Assembly (NCBI GenBank): GCA_023213395.1
Contig: CM041465.1
Span: 159,657,741-159,721,740 of the forward strand
Direction of reading: 5' to 3'
Source: Cycas panzhihuaensis
Lineage: Eukaryota; Cycadophyta
Length of the DNA: 64,000 nt
Part shown: positions 11,850 through 23,477 of the stretch, in pieces
Numbering within the stretch: the stretch's first letter is position 1
How the letters are laid out: the number at the start of each line of letters is the position of its first letter
Program-made: the position numbers and the translations under genes
The notes under the pieces: generated by a model
What the model saw: only the letters and a program-made list of their open reading frames with translations
What the model was told of the DNA's origin: nothing
The model's database searches: none

Positions 11850-13560
11850 CTGAGTTGCTTTCAAAATTGTTCAAACTTCACCCTTTTTAGTCGTTTGATG
11901 AAGATATCGACCACTTGATCTGCTATGGGGTAGTACTCCAGTAGAATTGTGCCATCATGAACTAGTTCTCTAATCCTGTGGACTTTTGTACTTATATGTT
12001 TGGTACGATCATGAAATATAAGATTTTTAACCATTTGGATTGTAGATTGATTATCTACATGTAAGCTAGTAGAACTTGTTTAGGTGGCATTTAATGTATT
12101 CAACAGTTTTCTAAGCCATATCACCTCCTTGCTTGTCTCAGAAGTAGCAATGTACTTAACTTTGGTGGTTAAGTCTGCAACTATCTTCTGTCGTCTGGTT
12201 CTCCATGATATTAGTGTTGTTTTAAGAAATGTTATGTACCCAGATGTAGATCTTCCTGTGTCTTTATCTCCAACAAAGTCTGAGTCTATGTATGCATAAA
12301 GTTTAAATTCTGCATTAGGTTCATACAAAAGACCATATTTATTAGTCGTCTTTAGGTACCTCAACACTTGTATTGTGGCTTGCCAATGATTCTACTTAGG
12401 ATTTGTCATGAATCTTGTAAGAATGCTAACAAAGTGTGCAATATCTAGCCTTGTATTGGTAGTATAGATGAGACTACCTATAAGTTACCTATAGAGTGTT
12501 GTGTCTACCTCCCTAATGTCACCATCAACTGAGAGTTTAAAATTAGGCTCCATAGGTATATCCACTAGTCGAGCACCTTCCAACTAAAACTTTGTCAGAA
12601 TATCGGTGATATATTTTTCTTGGGAGAGAAAGATTTTTCCATTCTTTTGAGTTACTTTAATTCCCAAGTAATATTTCATCAACACAAGGTCAGACAATTC
12701 AAAAGTTTTAGCAAGTTCCTTCTTCATCTGACTGATTATTTATTTACTATTCCCTGTTATTAGCATGCCATCCACAAAGATTAAGAGGTAAGTGACTTTA
12801 TCATTTTGGCATTTGATGAACAATGTTACATCAATATCTTGATAGTCACAAACCTCATATCCAAGTTGCCTTATTCTTTCAGACAACTTGATAAACCAAG
12901 TACGAGGGGCTTGCTTTAGGTCATACAAGGACTTTTTGAGCCTGCAAACTTTATGCTCCTGACCAACAATCTTGTATCCTTCTAGTTGAGCCATGTAAAT
13001 TTCTTCTTTAAGGTCCCCATTGAGAAATGCGGTCTTAACATCGAGTTAGCAGATTTTCCAACCCTGTTGAGAAGCCAAGGCTATAAGAGTTTTGATTGTA
13101 GGCCACTTGGTTGTAGGAGTAAAGATTTTAGTGTAGTCGATGGCTTCCCTTTGCATGAATCCTTTTGCTACCAACCTCGCCTTGAGTTTTTCTAGGGTGC
13201 CATCTAATCTATACTTGTTTTTAAACACCCATTTATTTTGAACTACCTTTCTTCCAAGTGGTAGGTCAACAAGCTCCCATGTACCATTCTTAATAAGATA
13301 TTGGTACTCTTCGTTCATGGCATTTCTCTAAGCTGCATGCTTTATAGCTTCTTGGTACATTAGGGACTCTTCATTAAGAGCAAGATGCAGTTCTGCTAGT
13401 TGAAGCTCAATGGAAAGTGATTCATGTATCTTTGCTCTATGGGTACTTCTAGTATCAGTTTTGCCTACCTCATCTAGTCGCATGTCCTTGTGTAGTTGGT
13501 AGGCTTCATGAAAACCTTGAGTTAGGAATGAGGTTTTTATTTCCACAGCATCTTGATCTT
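11850..13560 (-). pseudogene. copia-1 reverse transcriptase and RNase H (decayed)
   Basis: RT runs from about 13,318 to 12,600: [54 protein letters not shown], and the catalytic site as [10 protein letters not shown]. The usual motif is YVDDMLI; here the second Asp is Gly, so the RT would be inactive. RNase H follows at 12,367-12,080: RYLKTTNKYGLLY, IDSDFVGDKDTGRSTSGY, ISWRTRRQKIVADL. A short conserved C-terminal stretch runs to about 11,850 (VKNLIFHDRTKHISTK). Scattered TAA/TAG stops and small indels break the frame. The domains are standard for Ty1/copia and would copy element RNA into DNA in a virus-like particle. Confidence 0.9.
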
Positions 13561-13564
13561 CGTT

Positions 13565-15560
13565 TTAATCTTGAAAAGGATCATGTGAAATATTTCGCAT
13601 GGAGGAAGTTGACGATGCTATAGAAGATGGGCCAACCACAGATGTTGGAGAAGATGATCCTTCTGCTATGGCTTTGTCTTTGGCAGCTTGGTTGTTCACA
13701 AATGATGGTGCTAGATGTGTACACATTGGATGAGAGTCACAACTTGTATCCTCTAAGGCTCTATTATCATATTCTAAGATTTTAAACAACTGTTCAGCAT
13801 CTCCCCCCCTAAATTTTGAATCTAGACATCAAATTCAGTAGCATCATTAAATTGGTATGAAGGTATCTTGGAGTCAAGTCTGAGTAATTGATCTTTAGTC
13901 CCTTCAAAGATAACATCTCTAGTGATGATGATTTTACACAGTGAAGGTATGAAAACCTTGTATCCCTTTTTATCCATAGGGTATCCGATAAAGATACCTT
14001 TGATGGCTCTATCTTAGAGCTTATTTCTATGTTCCTCTAGAATATGAGCATAACAAGTAGAGCCAAAATTTCTAAAGTGGGAGATAGAGTGGGTTTGTGC
14101 ATACCACATTTCATGTGGAGAGGGACTGAGCTTGGACGGACTAATAGTGTTGATGCAATACACAGTAGTCTAGATAGCCTCATCCCAAAGATAGATAAGG
14201 ACATTCTTATATACCAGCATAGCACGATCCATATTCATGATGGTCTTGTTCATGCACTCAATAACTCTATTTTGCTGAGGTGTGCCTGCAACAGTGGTCT
14301 AATATTTGATTCTATGTTGACGTAGGTACAATTTAAACTCATTGGATGTATACTCGCCACTATTGTCAGTCCTGAGTATTTTGATCTTGAATCCATATTC
14401 ATTTTCCACGCAGGCCTTGAAAGCTTGAAACATAGAAAAAACTTCATCTTTCTTTGCAAGAAAGCAACCCATACTTTCTTGATAAAATCATCAATGAAAG
14501 TAATGTAGTACCACTTCTGTTTGAGAGAAGGGATAGGCATAGGATCATATATATCTGAGTGTATAAGCTGCAAAGGTTGGCTAGATTTCTACTGACTACG
14601 AGGAAAGGATTGTCTTTGAGATTTGTCAATAATACATGCTTCGCATTTAAAGGGCTAAGAGGAGAGCCTAGGAAAACTAGGAAGAGTGGCTTGTAGTTCT
14701 CTTAAGCAATCAATTTTGATATGGCCCATACGAGCATGCCATAGGGCCGCTTGGGACAACTTTTCAAGAGTCAAGGTTGTGGTAAGAGCAGAGTCATCAT
14801 CAACATAGATGGTTTCATAGGATGGTGAGCTAGTTAGGCAAAAACGTTTGCCATCAAGAATTCTGGTTATAACCACAACATTTGAAGAAGGGTGAATGAC
14901 ACAAAGAGTTTGATTATTTGCAGTTACACTCAGATCAAATCCATGAGAGACAAGGGTAGATAGGGAGAGCAGATTCTACTTTAGAGTAGGAATATATAAA
15001 ACATCAATAAGTGTAAAATCTGAAAGGCCTGGGAGTTTCAAGCAAATAGTTCCAAGTCCTTCAACTGACTGAGATGATTTGTCAACCATGTGTATAACAC
15101 CATGAACTTCAGAGTCAAAATCCTGAAAGAACTGGAGATGACAAGTCATGTGTTATGTTGCTCCAGTATCCATGATCTACGATGAAGTATTTAAGGTGAC
15201 ACTATTTGTAACTCCAAGTGGTGAAGGCAAAAGTGAATAAGCATAGCCACAATGAGCCTCAATATACTTAGTGGATCTATTAACAACATTTGATGAAGTG
15301 GTCTCAATTCTTTGAAGGTGTGCATGAGTAAATTACGTTCTACCAAAAGCATCTTCAAAAGAAGTATTATCAACATTATGTGCACCATGGTGCTGTTGAT
15401 AACTTTGTAGTTTGTTACTGGCAGCTCTACAATTTTTGGCATAATATCCTTTTCTATTACACCTTTAACACAAAATTGTATGATTTAAAGTCCAAGTATT
15501 GGGCTGGTTGGATTGTCTCTAATTACTAGATCTAGGTCCAGGTTTATTATTTTAGCCTTG
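13565..15560 (-). pseudogene. copia-1 nucleocapsid knuckle, protease and integrase (decayed)
   Basis: A CCHC-like knuckle (C-x2-C-NRKGYYAKN-C, with His replaced by Tyr) lies near 15,470-15,430. The protease site MDTGAT is at 15,172-15,158, followed by a TAA and HMTC. The integrase HHCC region is at about 14,760-14,640 (LWHARMGHI, CEACIIDKSQRQSFPRS). Its core holds LIHSDIYDP and FIDDFIKKVWV (about 14,570-14,480), EYTSNEFKLYLRQHRIKY (near 14,350) and TPQQNRVIE (near 14,260). The C-terminal part shows WDEAI, SPHEMWY and IKGIFIGYPMDKKGYKV. Many TAG/TAA stops. Order PR before INT before RT confirms copia type. Confidence 0.88.
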
Positions 15561-15569
15561 GCCTTGAGA

Positions 15570-16380
15570 CTATTTTTGTTGGAGTTGAGGAGCCTGTGGA
15601 CCAAGAGGATGTTGTCCTTGTTGTTTACCCCTTCCTCTTCTACGGGAATTACCACCTCTATGAGAGTATTGACCTTCATTTTTGGTATAACAAAGATCTT
15701 CTTCCACTTCAAAAGTAGCGTCAATCGGATCTAATATAGTGGAAAAGTTGGTATCAAAGGTCTTATCAAATTCAATGAACTTATCAGCAAGATCCTCAAA
15801 GTTTAGGGTCTTCAAAGTGCCACTAAATTGAAAACTTCACAATAGATTTTTGTAATCTGGGATATTGACACATGACTGAATCAAGAAAGCCCATATAATG
15901 CATTGAGTTTTAAAATCTTTATTAATGGCTTGCTTGATTGGATGAAAGAGATTGATTGCCTCACTTGCGTGTCCTTTCTGCATTTTCAATTTATTCATCT
16001 TCAACACTAAGTGAACAAATTCTAAGTCTAATTTAGTGTTAAAGTTCTTCTTAAGAACCTCAAGAACTTTCCATGCTATATCATGTATAGCTTCATCAAT
16101 AAGATTATGTAGGTAATAATCAATGACAAGTAGTATCCCTGCATAGATTTTATCATCATCAAGTTCCCATTGACATTTAGTTGCAACTTTAGTGGGAGCA
16201 GTTGGAGCACCTCCTCCAAAAGCAACTGAGGTAGTTGTACCGCATGTATGGTGTAGGTTGCAAGTGATCTCTCCATAAACCTTCATACTTTGCAGTATTT
16301 CTAACACCAATGAACCACATGTCCCAATTTTCTTTCTCTTTTAGAATGCAATTTACATTTTGCTTGAACTGTGAAGACAT
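15570..16380 (-). pseudogene. copia-1 gag (decayed)
   Basis: Starts at ATG 16,380 (MSSQFKQNVNCILKEKENWDMWFIGVRN). A frameshift near 16,310 follows, then a 157-codon stretch (WELDDDKIYAGILLVIDYYL, EVLKKNFNTKLDLEFVHLVLKMNKLKMQKG) typical of the copia gag (UBN2-type) fold. After a stop the frame resumes at 15,815 (MKTLNFEDLADKFIEFDKTF) into an Arg/Gly/Gln-rich region. It would form the particle coat and lead into the knuckle of the next entry. Start chosen because it is the first ATG upstream of the conserved NWDMW motif. Confidence 0.8.
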
Positions 16381-16917
16381 GGTATCTTTTGAGAATGGAA
16401 GAAATGAATAAGGGACTATAAAAGTGATGGCAATAAATGACCAATCACTATTTATAAATGAGAAATATAATGAAATAGTGTAGAAAAAAGAAGAAGAAGT
16501 GAGAATGGTTGCTCAAAGATGAAGGGAGCAACTTAGAGAAATATCACCAACACTTGTGATAAATATTAACCTGACGCAGCAGGAATATGAGAAGCACTAT
16601 GATGAAAATTGGCCACTAAAACTTGTGGCAAATATTAACCTGATGCAGAAGGAATATAAGAAGCACTATGATTATAATTACACTATGGATCACTTTTTAC
16701 AAATAAGTAAGTGATCAATATACAAGATTGTAGGCCAATGTAGAAGCTGATATCATTAGGTGTACACAACTTAAAACTCAAATATAGGATGTGTAATCAA
16801 ACCAATAACCTCTAACTTGTGTCCAACATATAGTTGAGGTTGTTGAAGGGATGCCTATGCTTCTAGTAGAATTAAGTTGGCCTTCACCTGTGATACCTAC
16901 AATTGTGCTTGGTGATG

Positions 16918-16937
16918 AAATCTAAGTCACAATGGAG
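16918..16937 (+). repeat. Left target-site duplication of the LINE
   Basis: AAATCTAAGTCACAATGGAG here is repeated exactly at 23,458-23,477 after the poly(A). The three A residues could belong to either target or tail, so the duplication is 17-20 bp. Confidence 0.95.
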
Positions 16938-17673
16938 AAGACGGACGATGCGAGGGTTTTACAGAGAAGGCCACGACTGGTAAGATTTTTAAAGCGGCGT
17001 CGTGGGCGTAAGCTCCCTCCGTCATCCTAGGGATCGTCCCACGTCAAGCTGGGGTTAGTCCCCTTCAATTGCAGGGGAGTTTCTACCACGTTCTCTTGAT
17101 TATGGGAGGACATGTAGGCTGTCCAAGCGGGTCGAGATGGGCGCCGATCGACTTTAGGGAATGTTAGACTAAGGTGCAGTGCAGAGGACAAGGTAAAGGC
17201 CATGGCTGGTAGGGTATCTTTTATTCTAAAGAGCTTCTTAGGATGGAAGGAGTCAGCCATTGGAAAAGGGAGTGAGGGACAGGTTTTGTGCTAATTCGAG
17301 CAGTATTACAAGACAGGCAAATCCAGAAGAGAGGAAACGAACACGATCTGCGCAGGATGAACTCTCAGCAAAGTAGGGACAGAGGAATGGAGAACACATG
17401 ATTCGATTATACGGTGCCCCAAGAACATTTTTAACCGCAGTCTTAGCTGGAACCAAGCCAACAAGGGCTGGTCTATAATGCCAAAACGAGAAAACAGCCA
17501 GGCGACGAGGAGGAGAGGCCTCCCTCAAGCTCATTCAACTAAGGGAGAAGAGCAGGAACTAAAGCCAGATAGTAGGGTAGACTCTGTGGCTTTTTTTAGA
17601 GAACCTAGGGCAATGGTAAGCTGAATACAACCCTGTATGTAGTTTTTATATTTATTTTTTCAGTTTTTTAAGC
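16938..17673 (+). promoter_or_regulatory. LINE 5' untranslated region and presumed internal promoter
   Basis: About 740 bp, more GC-rich than the flanking copia leader, without a long open frame on the plus strand. In L1 elements this region holds the internal promoter. No TATA box is needed and none is seen. It ends in a T-rich run just before the ORF1 ATG. Confidence 0.6.
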
Positions 17674-19122
17674 ATGGAAAATGAATTGTCATTTCAAAAC
17701 CAAAACTTAAACCCTACCTAGGGGAGATCTTACTCCGAAGTATTGAGAGCAAATGATGAAGAAACTTACGATCTAACACCTGTTATACAAGATAATAAGG
17801 TTAGACTAAAAATTCCCCAGATTTTAGTGGAGAAAATAGAGAAATACTAGAAAAATTTCCTTGTCGATAGATTCTATGGACCCAGACCTGGGTTAGAAAC
17901 CATCAGAAGTTGGATAAGGTTCAAATGGAAAATGGTAGGCAATGTGGAAGTGATAACTATGCCAAAGGGATACGTCTTATTTAAATTTCTCTCCTATGAG
18001 GATATGACCAATATACTCTTAAGGGCTCCTTAGATGTTTGGAAGGAAAGCTTTAATCCTGGAAAAATGGCATAGGGACTTTGACCCTTCTATCCCTAGAA
18101 TTAAATAAGCACCCATATGGATTCAATTGTTGGGCCTCCATTTACATCATTGGAACCCCGAAGTGCTAAAAGGTATTGCAAAAGCTGTGGGACCTCTTCT
18201 AGCCGTAGACTCGGTGACCAAGAATAGAAGCAGACTCATAAACGTCAGGTTCTGTGCTTTGGTTAGGATCGACAAACCCCTTCTGGATGAACTATGGATT
18301 AACATGGAGGAAGGAAGTTGGGCACAACCACTGCTTTATGAAACAGAGAACTTCAGATGCTCGTTATACTGAATTCTAGGTCACGTACCAAAGAGATACC
18401 CAGGGATAAATAACATAATAGGAGGGACGTAGGAAGACACCACAGAGTTGAAAACCCAAGAGGCAATAGAAACCTTAGACATAGGGAAGGAAGGGCAAAC
18501 CTTAGAAACTCAAGGAGACCCCCATATTAAGGCCCAGGCGATAGAAACCTTAGACATAAGGAAGGAAGGGAAAACCTTAAAAACCCAAGGGGACCCCCAT
18601 ATAGAGGCCCAGGCGACAAAAACCCTAGACATAGGGATAGAAAGGCAAACTTTGGGGACTCATGGAGACCCCTACATTGAGGCCCCCGATGTTACAAAGG
18701 ATCAAGTTGGGACCCATCTAGAGCCGTATGGTGTTCCAGTCTCAGATCTAGGCTTTGAACCTAATATGGAGGATTCCCTCTTAGATGTTGGGGAGCAGGT
18801 AGCCTAGGGCCCGGGGCCTCGGGCATGCCCAGAAGGGGCCAATGTTGCGACAGTTGGGCCTGGGACGCTGCCCCACTCCTCCTCAGTGCATACGGTTAAG
18901 ACCCAAAAGAAGACTCTTGACGTGGGTGCAGAGAAGAGGGTGGGCAGGCCTCCCCTGAAGTTGCTTAAAGAAAGAGAGGTAGCTGCCCAGGTAGACCAAG
19001 GCAACCAAAAAACTTTTAGCAATGCCTTTCTTGAAGGACCCATTCTCAGATCTAGAATAGAAGGAAGAGACCCACCAAAAGGTAAGGTCAGAGAGGTGTG
19101 GAAGCAAAGAAGAAAGAGATAA
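17674..19122 (+). pseudogene. LINE ORF1: DUF4283-type RNA-binding protein, stops only
   Basis: One reading frame of 482 codons from ATG 17,674 (MENELSFQNQ) to TAA 19,120-19,122 with about seven premature stops (five TAG) but no frameshift. The central part matches the DUF4283 domain of plant L1 ORF1: FYGPRPGLETIRSWIRFKW, PKGYVLFKF, LILEKWHRDFDPS, PIWIQLLGL, IAKAVGPLLAVDSVT. A Cys-containing segment near NFRCSLY is where the usual knuckle would begin, but a clear CCHC is not visible. A 25-residue repeat (three copies) follows at 18,461-18,685, then a basic C-terminus (EVWKQRRKR). Known role of the family: binding element RNA in the ribonucleoprotein. Confidence 0.85.
18461..18685 (+). repeat. 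Three tandem 75-bp units inside LINE ORF1
   Basis: Period exactly 75 bp (25 codons), so the frame is kept. The units read as variants of AIETLDIGKEGQTLETQGDP followed by HIKAQ. The copies differ at several positions, mostly transitions, so the expansion is older than the decay. The repeat lies between the DUF4283 region and the basic tail. Confidence 0.93.
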
Positions 19123-22100
19123 AAACTTGGAATGTTAGGGGACTGAATGCCCCCTTAAAATAGAGGATCATTAGAGATATGAGAGATAGACATCATCCAG
19201 ACTTAATGTTTTCACAGGAAACGAAGCTAAACATGGAGAATGGTCCAAGAATCAGAAATAAAATATGGAAGAAAGTGGAGGGCATAGAAGTAGGATATGC
19301 TCAAGGAGCTAGAGGTTTAATGGTATTATGGGACTCGAACGTGTAGTCTAAGGAAATTTATTTAGTAGAGGAATCCTTTATTTCTTTGTGGCTAATCAAC
19401 AGAAGTAACAATCTAAGATGGCTAGCCACTAATGTTTATGCCCCAAACCTCTAGGAGGACAAGAAAAGGTTATGGCATAGAATATTGGAAGTCCACAGGG
19501 ACTACAAAGCCCCTTGGCTTCTGGTAGGGGATTTCAATACAACTTTGTCCCCAGGAGACAAAAGAGGGAGTTTAGGAGGCTGGATCAATAGTATGAACGA
19601 GTTCGGTAGCTTCCTACAAAAAGGGAGGTTTGAAGACGTGAAGCTAAGAGGTGCTTCATACACCTGGTCTAATAAGCGAATATGGAACACATTATCCAAA
19701 TTAAACTGGACAGAGTGCTAGTCAATTACGACTGGATGAGGTGCTTTAAGGATTTTACCCTAGAGGCTCTGTCAAGAATAAGTTCAGACCACTCTCTACT
19801 CCTGTTTCAATTTTTAAAATCCGGGATATACTCTAGGTCGCCTTTTAGGTTCGAAATGATGTGGCTTAGACACCCTGACTTCTGTAACAAGATTGAGGAA
19901 TGGTGGGATGTTCAAATACGTGGCCATGCCATGTATAGATTCTTGAAGAAACTAGACTGGGTAAAGAGGCAGGTAAAATTTTGGAATAAGGAAGTTTTCC
20001 AAAACATCCATGTTCTCAAGGACAAAACCATTATGGATTTAAAAGAAATCGATGATAGGATACAGAACAAGGGTAGGTGCATAGAGATCGACAAGACAGA
20101 AAAGGAACTGATTGAAAGTTATGAGGAGATCCTTAACTTAAAGGAAATCCACTGGAGGTAGAAATCCAAGGTAATATGGCTGGCCGAAGGTGATAGAAAC
20201 ACTAAATTTTTCCACATGACCACTGCCAAGCATAGAGCAAGCAATAGGATAACTAACCTACAAAGGGTAGATAGCTCAGTAGTAAACTCCTTGGAAGATA
20301 TGAAAGATCTGGCTACTAATTACTTTAAGGACCTATTTACTAAGCCGCAGGACAAGGACAAGCATATGAGGAAGGATTTCCTAAGGAACATTCCCAGATT
20401 GGTGAACGACTCCTAGAATGAATGGCTAATAGCTCCTTTTACATAAAATGAGGTCAGACTGGTTCTATTTGGCATGAAGAGAGACAAGGCTCTGGGCCCC
20501 GATAGATTCTCTCCGGGGTTCTTTCAGGAGTTCTGGGATATCATTAAGAGTGATCTTATGGAGTTATTGCAAGAATTCTATTATAATCAAAAGATTCTAC
20601 AAGAATGGCAGGCTATATTCCTTGTCCTTATTCCAAAAAAGGAAGGAGCGAAGCGAATGGAGGAGTTCTGCCCTATTAGCCTTTGTAATATTAAATATAA
20701 GATCCTAACCAAGGTACTGGCCAATAGACTAAAGAAGATCATGCTGAACATAACCTCATAGAACTAGGATGGTTTTATCCAGGGAAGACAGATCTACGAT
20801 GGCTATATAGTGGTCCATGAAATAATCCACTTGGTTAAGGAGAGGAAGGAGCCTGCGATGTTCATTAAGATCGACATCATAAAGGCCTTTGATAGGGTCT
20901 CGTGGGATTACCTATTAGATTGCCTGAAGGCATTTGGCTTTGGGGATTTATAGTGGACTTAGATTAAGAGTTATATAGTCAGCCCGCAATATTTAATTAT
21001 TATTAACAGATCTTCTTCCAGATTCTTCCTGGGTTTTAGAGGATTGAGACAAGGAGATCCTCTCTCCTCATTTCTATACATATCCATGGCTGAAATACTG
21101 GGAAGAACTATGGAGGTAGCTAGGAAACAAGGGATTATTAAAGGAATAAGGCCGACATCAGGGGTGGACAATGTGGTCCACCACCAATTTGTTGATGATA
21201 ATATCTTCTTGGGGAAGGCAGCCGTAAAAGAGGCCTCTAAGTTCAAGGAGATCTTGGGATACTTTGAGATGGTCATGAATTAGAAGGTAAACTTGAACAA
21301 AAGTAACATCTATTTCATAAACACTCTGGGAGGCACATAAAGAAAGATTAATAGGATACTAGAGATGGGCACCAAGAAACTCCCCACAACTTATCTTGGT
21401 ATGCCCCTCTTCGTAGGTAAGATGACTAAGGACATGTGGAACCCCCTCATCAATAGGATGCAAAGGAAGCTGGCTAGTTGGAAAGGAGCTCTTCTAAGTC
21501 TAGCAGGGAAACTCCAGTTAGTGGCTTATACACTCCAAAGTATCCTAGTATTTTGGGTAACTATCTTTAGAATGTCGACTGCTATATCGTCTACATTAGA
21601 ATCCATCCAGAAGAGATTTCTATGGTCTGGGACTGAGGACAAAGAAAGGATATACCTGGTGAGCTGGAATAAAGTCTGCACTCTAAAATGGGCTAGAGGC
21701 CTTAATCTAAGAAAAATTCTAGCCTCTAATGTAGCTCTTGGGGCTAAGTTAGGCTGGCGCCTAGTTAGAGGAGGTGAGAGACTATGGGAGAAGATCCTTA
21801 TGGGGAAATACCTCTAAGGTGGTTCTCTCATCAAAAAATTAGCTTCTCTGGTTGGCTCTATAGTATGAAGAGGCATCTTTAAAGCATGGAAGGTGGTAAG
21901 AGAAGGGCTAAAATGGAGGCTATGAGATGGCAACTCCATTAGGTTCTGGGAGGACGCATGGTATTGTGATAAGGGCCTAAAGCAATACCCGAATCTAGCA
22001 CATATCCAAGACCCCTGTGAAAGATTATATGGTTCTTATGTAAAGGATTATTGGATTGGGATAGGGAGAGATAGAAGTTGGAGAGACTTTGAGGAACTTC

Positions 22101-23302
22101 TGTGGGAGCAGACACTTTAGGAGGGACTTTCCAAAATCAAAGGGATTCTGAGTAAAAGCTACATCCCAAGGAAGACCTCCTTGGACACAGTAGTATGGCC
22201 CTTAAATCCCTCCGGGGAGTATGCTGCCAAATAGGGATATCTCTTCCTATGTCTAGAGAGAGGAGACCAGAGGAATGAAATATTGGAAGGGGCCTGGAAA
22301 CTTCTACTCATCCCTAAGATCACAAGTTTTTGGTGGATCTTCCTTAGGAACAAAATTCTCACAATGGATAACCTCAAAAAGAGAGGATTTCACATGACCA
22401 ACATATATACTCTATACTACAAAGAGGAAGAAACCATGGACCATATTTTCCTTTGGTGTCCCTATTCGAGAGAGGTATGGGGGCAGCTACTGGACAAACT
22501 GGAGGTGTGTTGGGGCTTTTTCTGAAAAGGTTGTGGTCCAATGGCCCGCTTGGCATATAGAAGTAAAGTCTTAAGTAGTATTTGGAAGAGTGCATTTCCA
22601 ATATTGTCATGGAATATATGGAAGGAAAGAAACAAAAGAATCTTCCAGGGGAGTCAGATGGACCAGCATGATATCTTCAATAGAATCTGCATAGAGATTA
22701 GAGAGAATGTTAGAAACATTAAGGAGAAACAAATTACCTTGAAGGAAAACAAGATCCTGCTAAATTGGGGGCTAGAGCCAGCATTAAAGATCAACAAGGT
22801 TAGATTCAGCCCCTGGCTACCCCCTGAGGAGTCCTGGCTAAAAATCAACTTCGATGGTGCTTCAAAAAGAAACCTGGTGAAGCGAGGGGTGGAGGCTTAT
22901 GCAGAGACAACCTAGGGAACTCTATATGGGCCTTTACGGACTATTATGACCACTAAATAAATCATTATGTAGAAATGAGAGCCATGCTTAAAGCCATTGA
23001 TTTATCCCTAGAAGGCAGTGCTAGGAGATTGGTAATCGAGGGGGATTCTTTAACGATTATCAACTCACTGAAAGGCTATGCTCTCCTAGACTCGAGATTC
23101 CTACTTATGATCAATGATGCGAAGGAGAGCCTAGAGGGCCTAGAAGAAGTCTAGCTAAGGCATACACTGAGAGAAGGAAACAAAGTAGTCGACTTTTTGG
23201 TAAACTAGGGGGTTAGGCATAAGGAAGCTACTATTTGGAGAAACAACTTTCCTGAGGATCTTATGGTTATGGTAGAGAAGAATAGGGTCCGTGATAGCTA
23301 GC
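19119..23302 (+). pseudogene. LINE ORF2: endonuclease, reverse transcriptase, zf-RVT, RNase H (decayed)
   Basis: Endonuclease (about 19,119-19,830): TWNVRGLN, SQETKLN, VGDFNTTLSPGDKRG, YTWSNK, LDRVLVN, RISSDHSLL. RT (about 20,160-21,300): WLAEGDRNTKFFH, KALGPDRFSPGFFQEFW, LIPKKEGA, FCPISLCN, IKIDIIKAFDRVSWDYL, LRQGDPLSSFLYI, and the catalytic FVDDNIFL (21,190 region). Then TTYLGMPLF, a zf-RVT region (WWIFLRNKILTMDNLKKRG, DHIFLWCPYSREVW) and an RNase H (INFDGASKRN, EMRAMLKAI, IEGDSLTI, LREGNKVVDFL). Frame changes only near 19,700 and 22,880; about 21 stops, of which about 14 are TAG. The order and RNase H tail are those of plant L1 elements, which nick DNA and reverse-transcribe from the nick. 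Confidence 0.93.
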
Positions 23303-23448
23303 CATGGGGCTTGTCCTGGCAATGCAGTCTCTATGCCTAGACCATAGGGATGTCATGGTCAACTATGACTCAGAAGCCTATAGACCCTTGATGTACTAGG
23401 TTGTAGGATCCTATTTCAAACCCACTTATAAATTATTTTTACCTTATC

Positions 23449-23477
23449 AAAAAAAAAAAATCTAAGTCACAATGGAG
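23449..23477 (+). other. LINE poly(A) tail and right target-site duplication
   Basis: Twelve A residues at 23,449-23,460 followed at once by TCTAAGTCACAATGGAG, the copy of 16,921-16,937. This fixes the 3' end and the strand of the LINE. Confidence 0.95.

Larger units (their letters stand above)
16938..23460 (+). mobile_element. Full-length L1-type LINE inserted in copia-1
   Basis: 6.5 kb non-LTR retrotransposon with 5' untranslated region (16,938-17,673), ORF1 (17,674-19,122), ORF2 (about 19,119-23,302: endonuclease, RT, zf-RVT, RNase H), a short 3' region and a poly(A) tail at 23,449-23,460, flanked by a perfect 17-20 bp target duplication. No LTRs. Its domain set is that of plant L1 elements. 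Since it is flanked on both sides by copia-1 leader sequence, the insertion is younger than copia-1. ORF1 keeps one frame and ORF2 changes frame only about twice, yet there are about 28 premature stops, most of them TAG. Confidence 0.95.
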
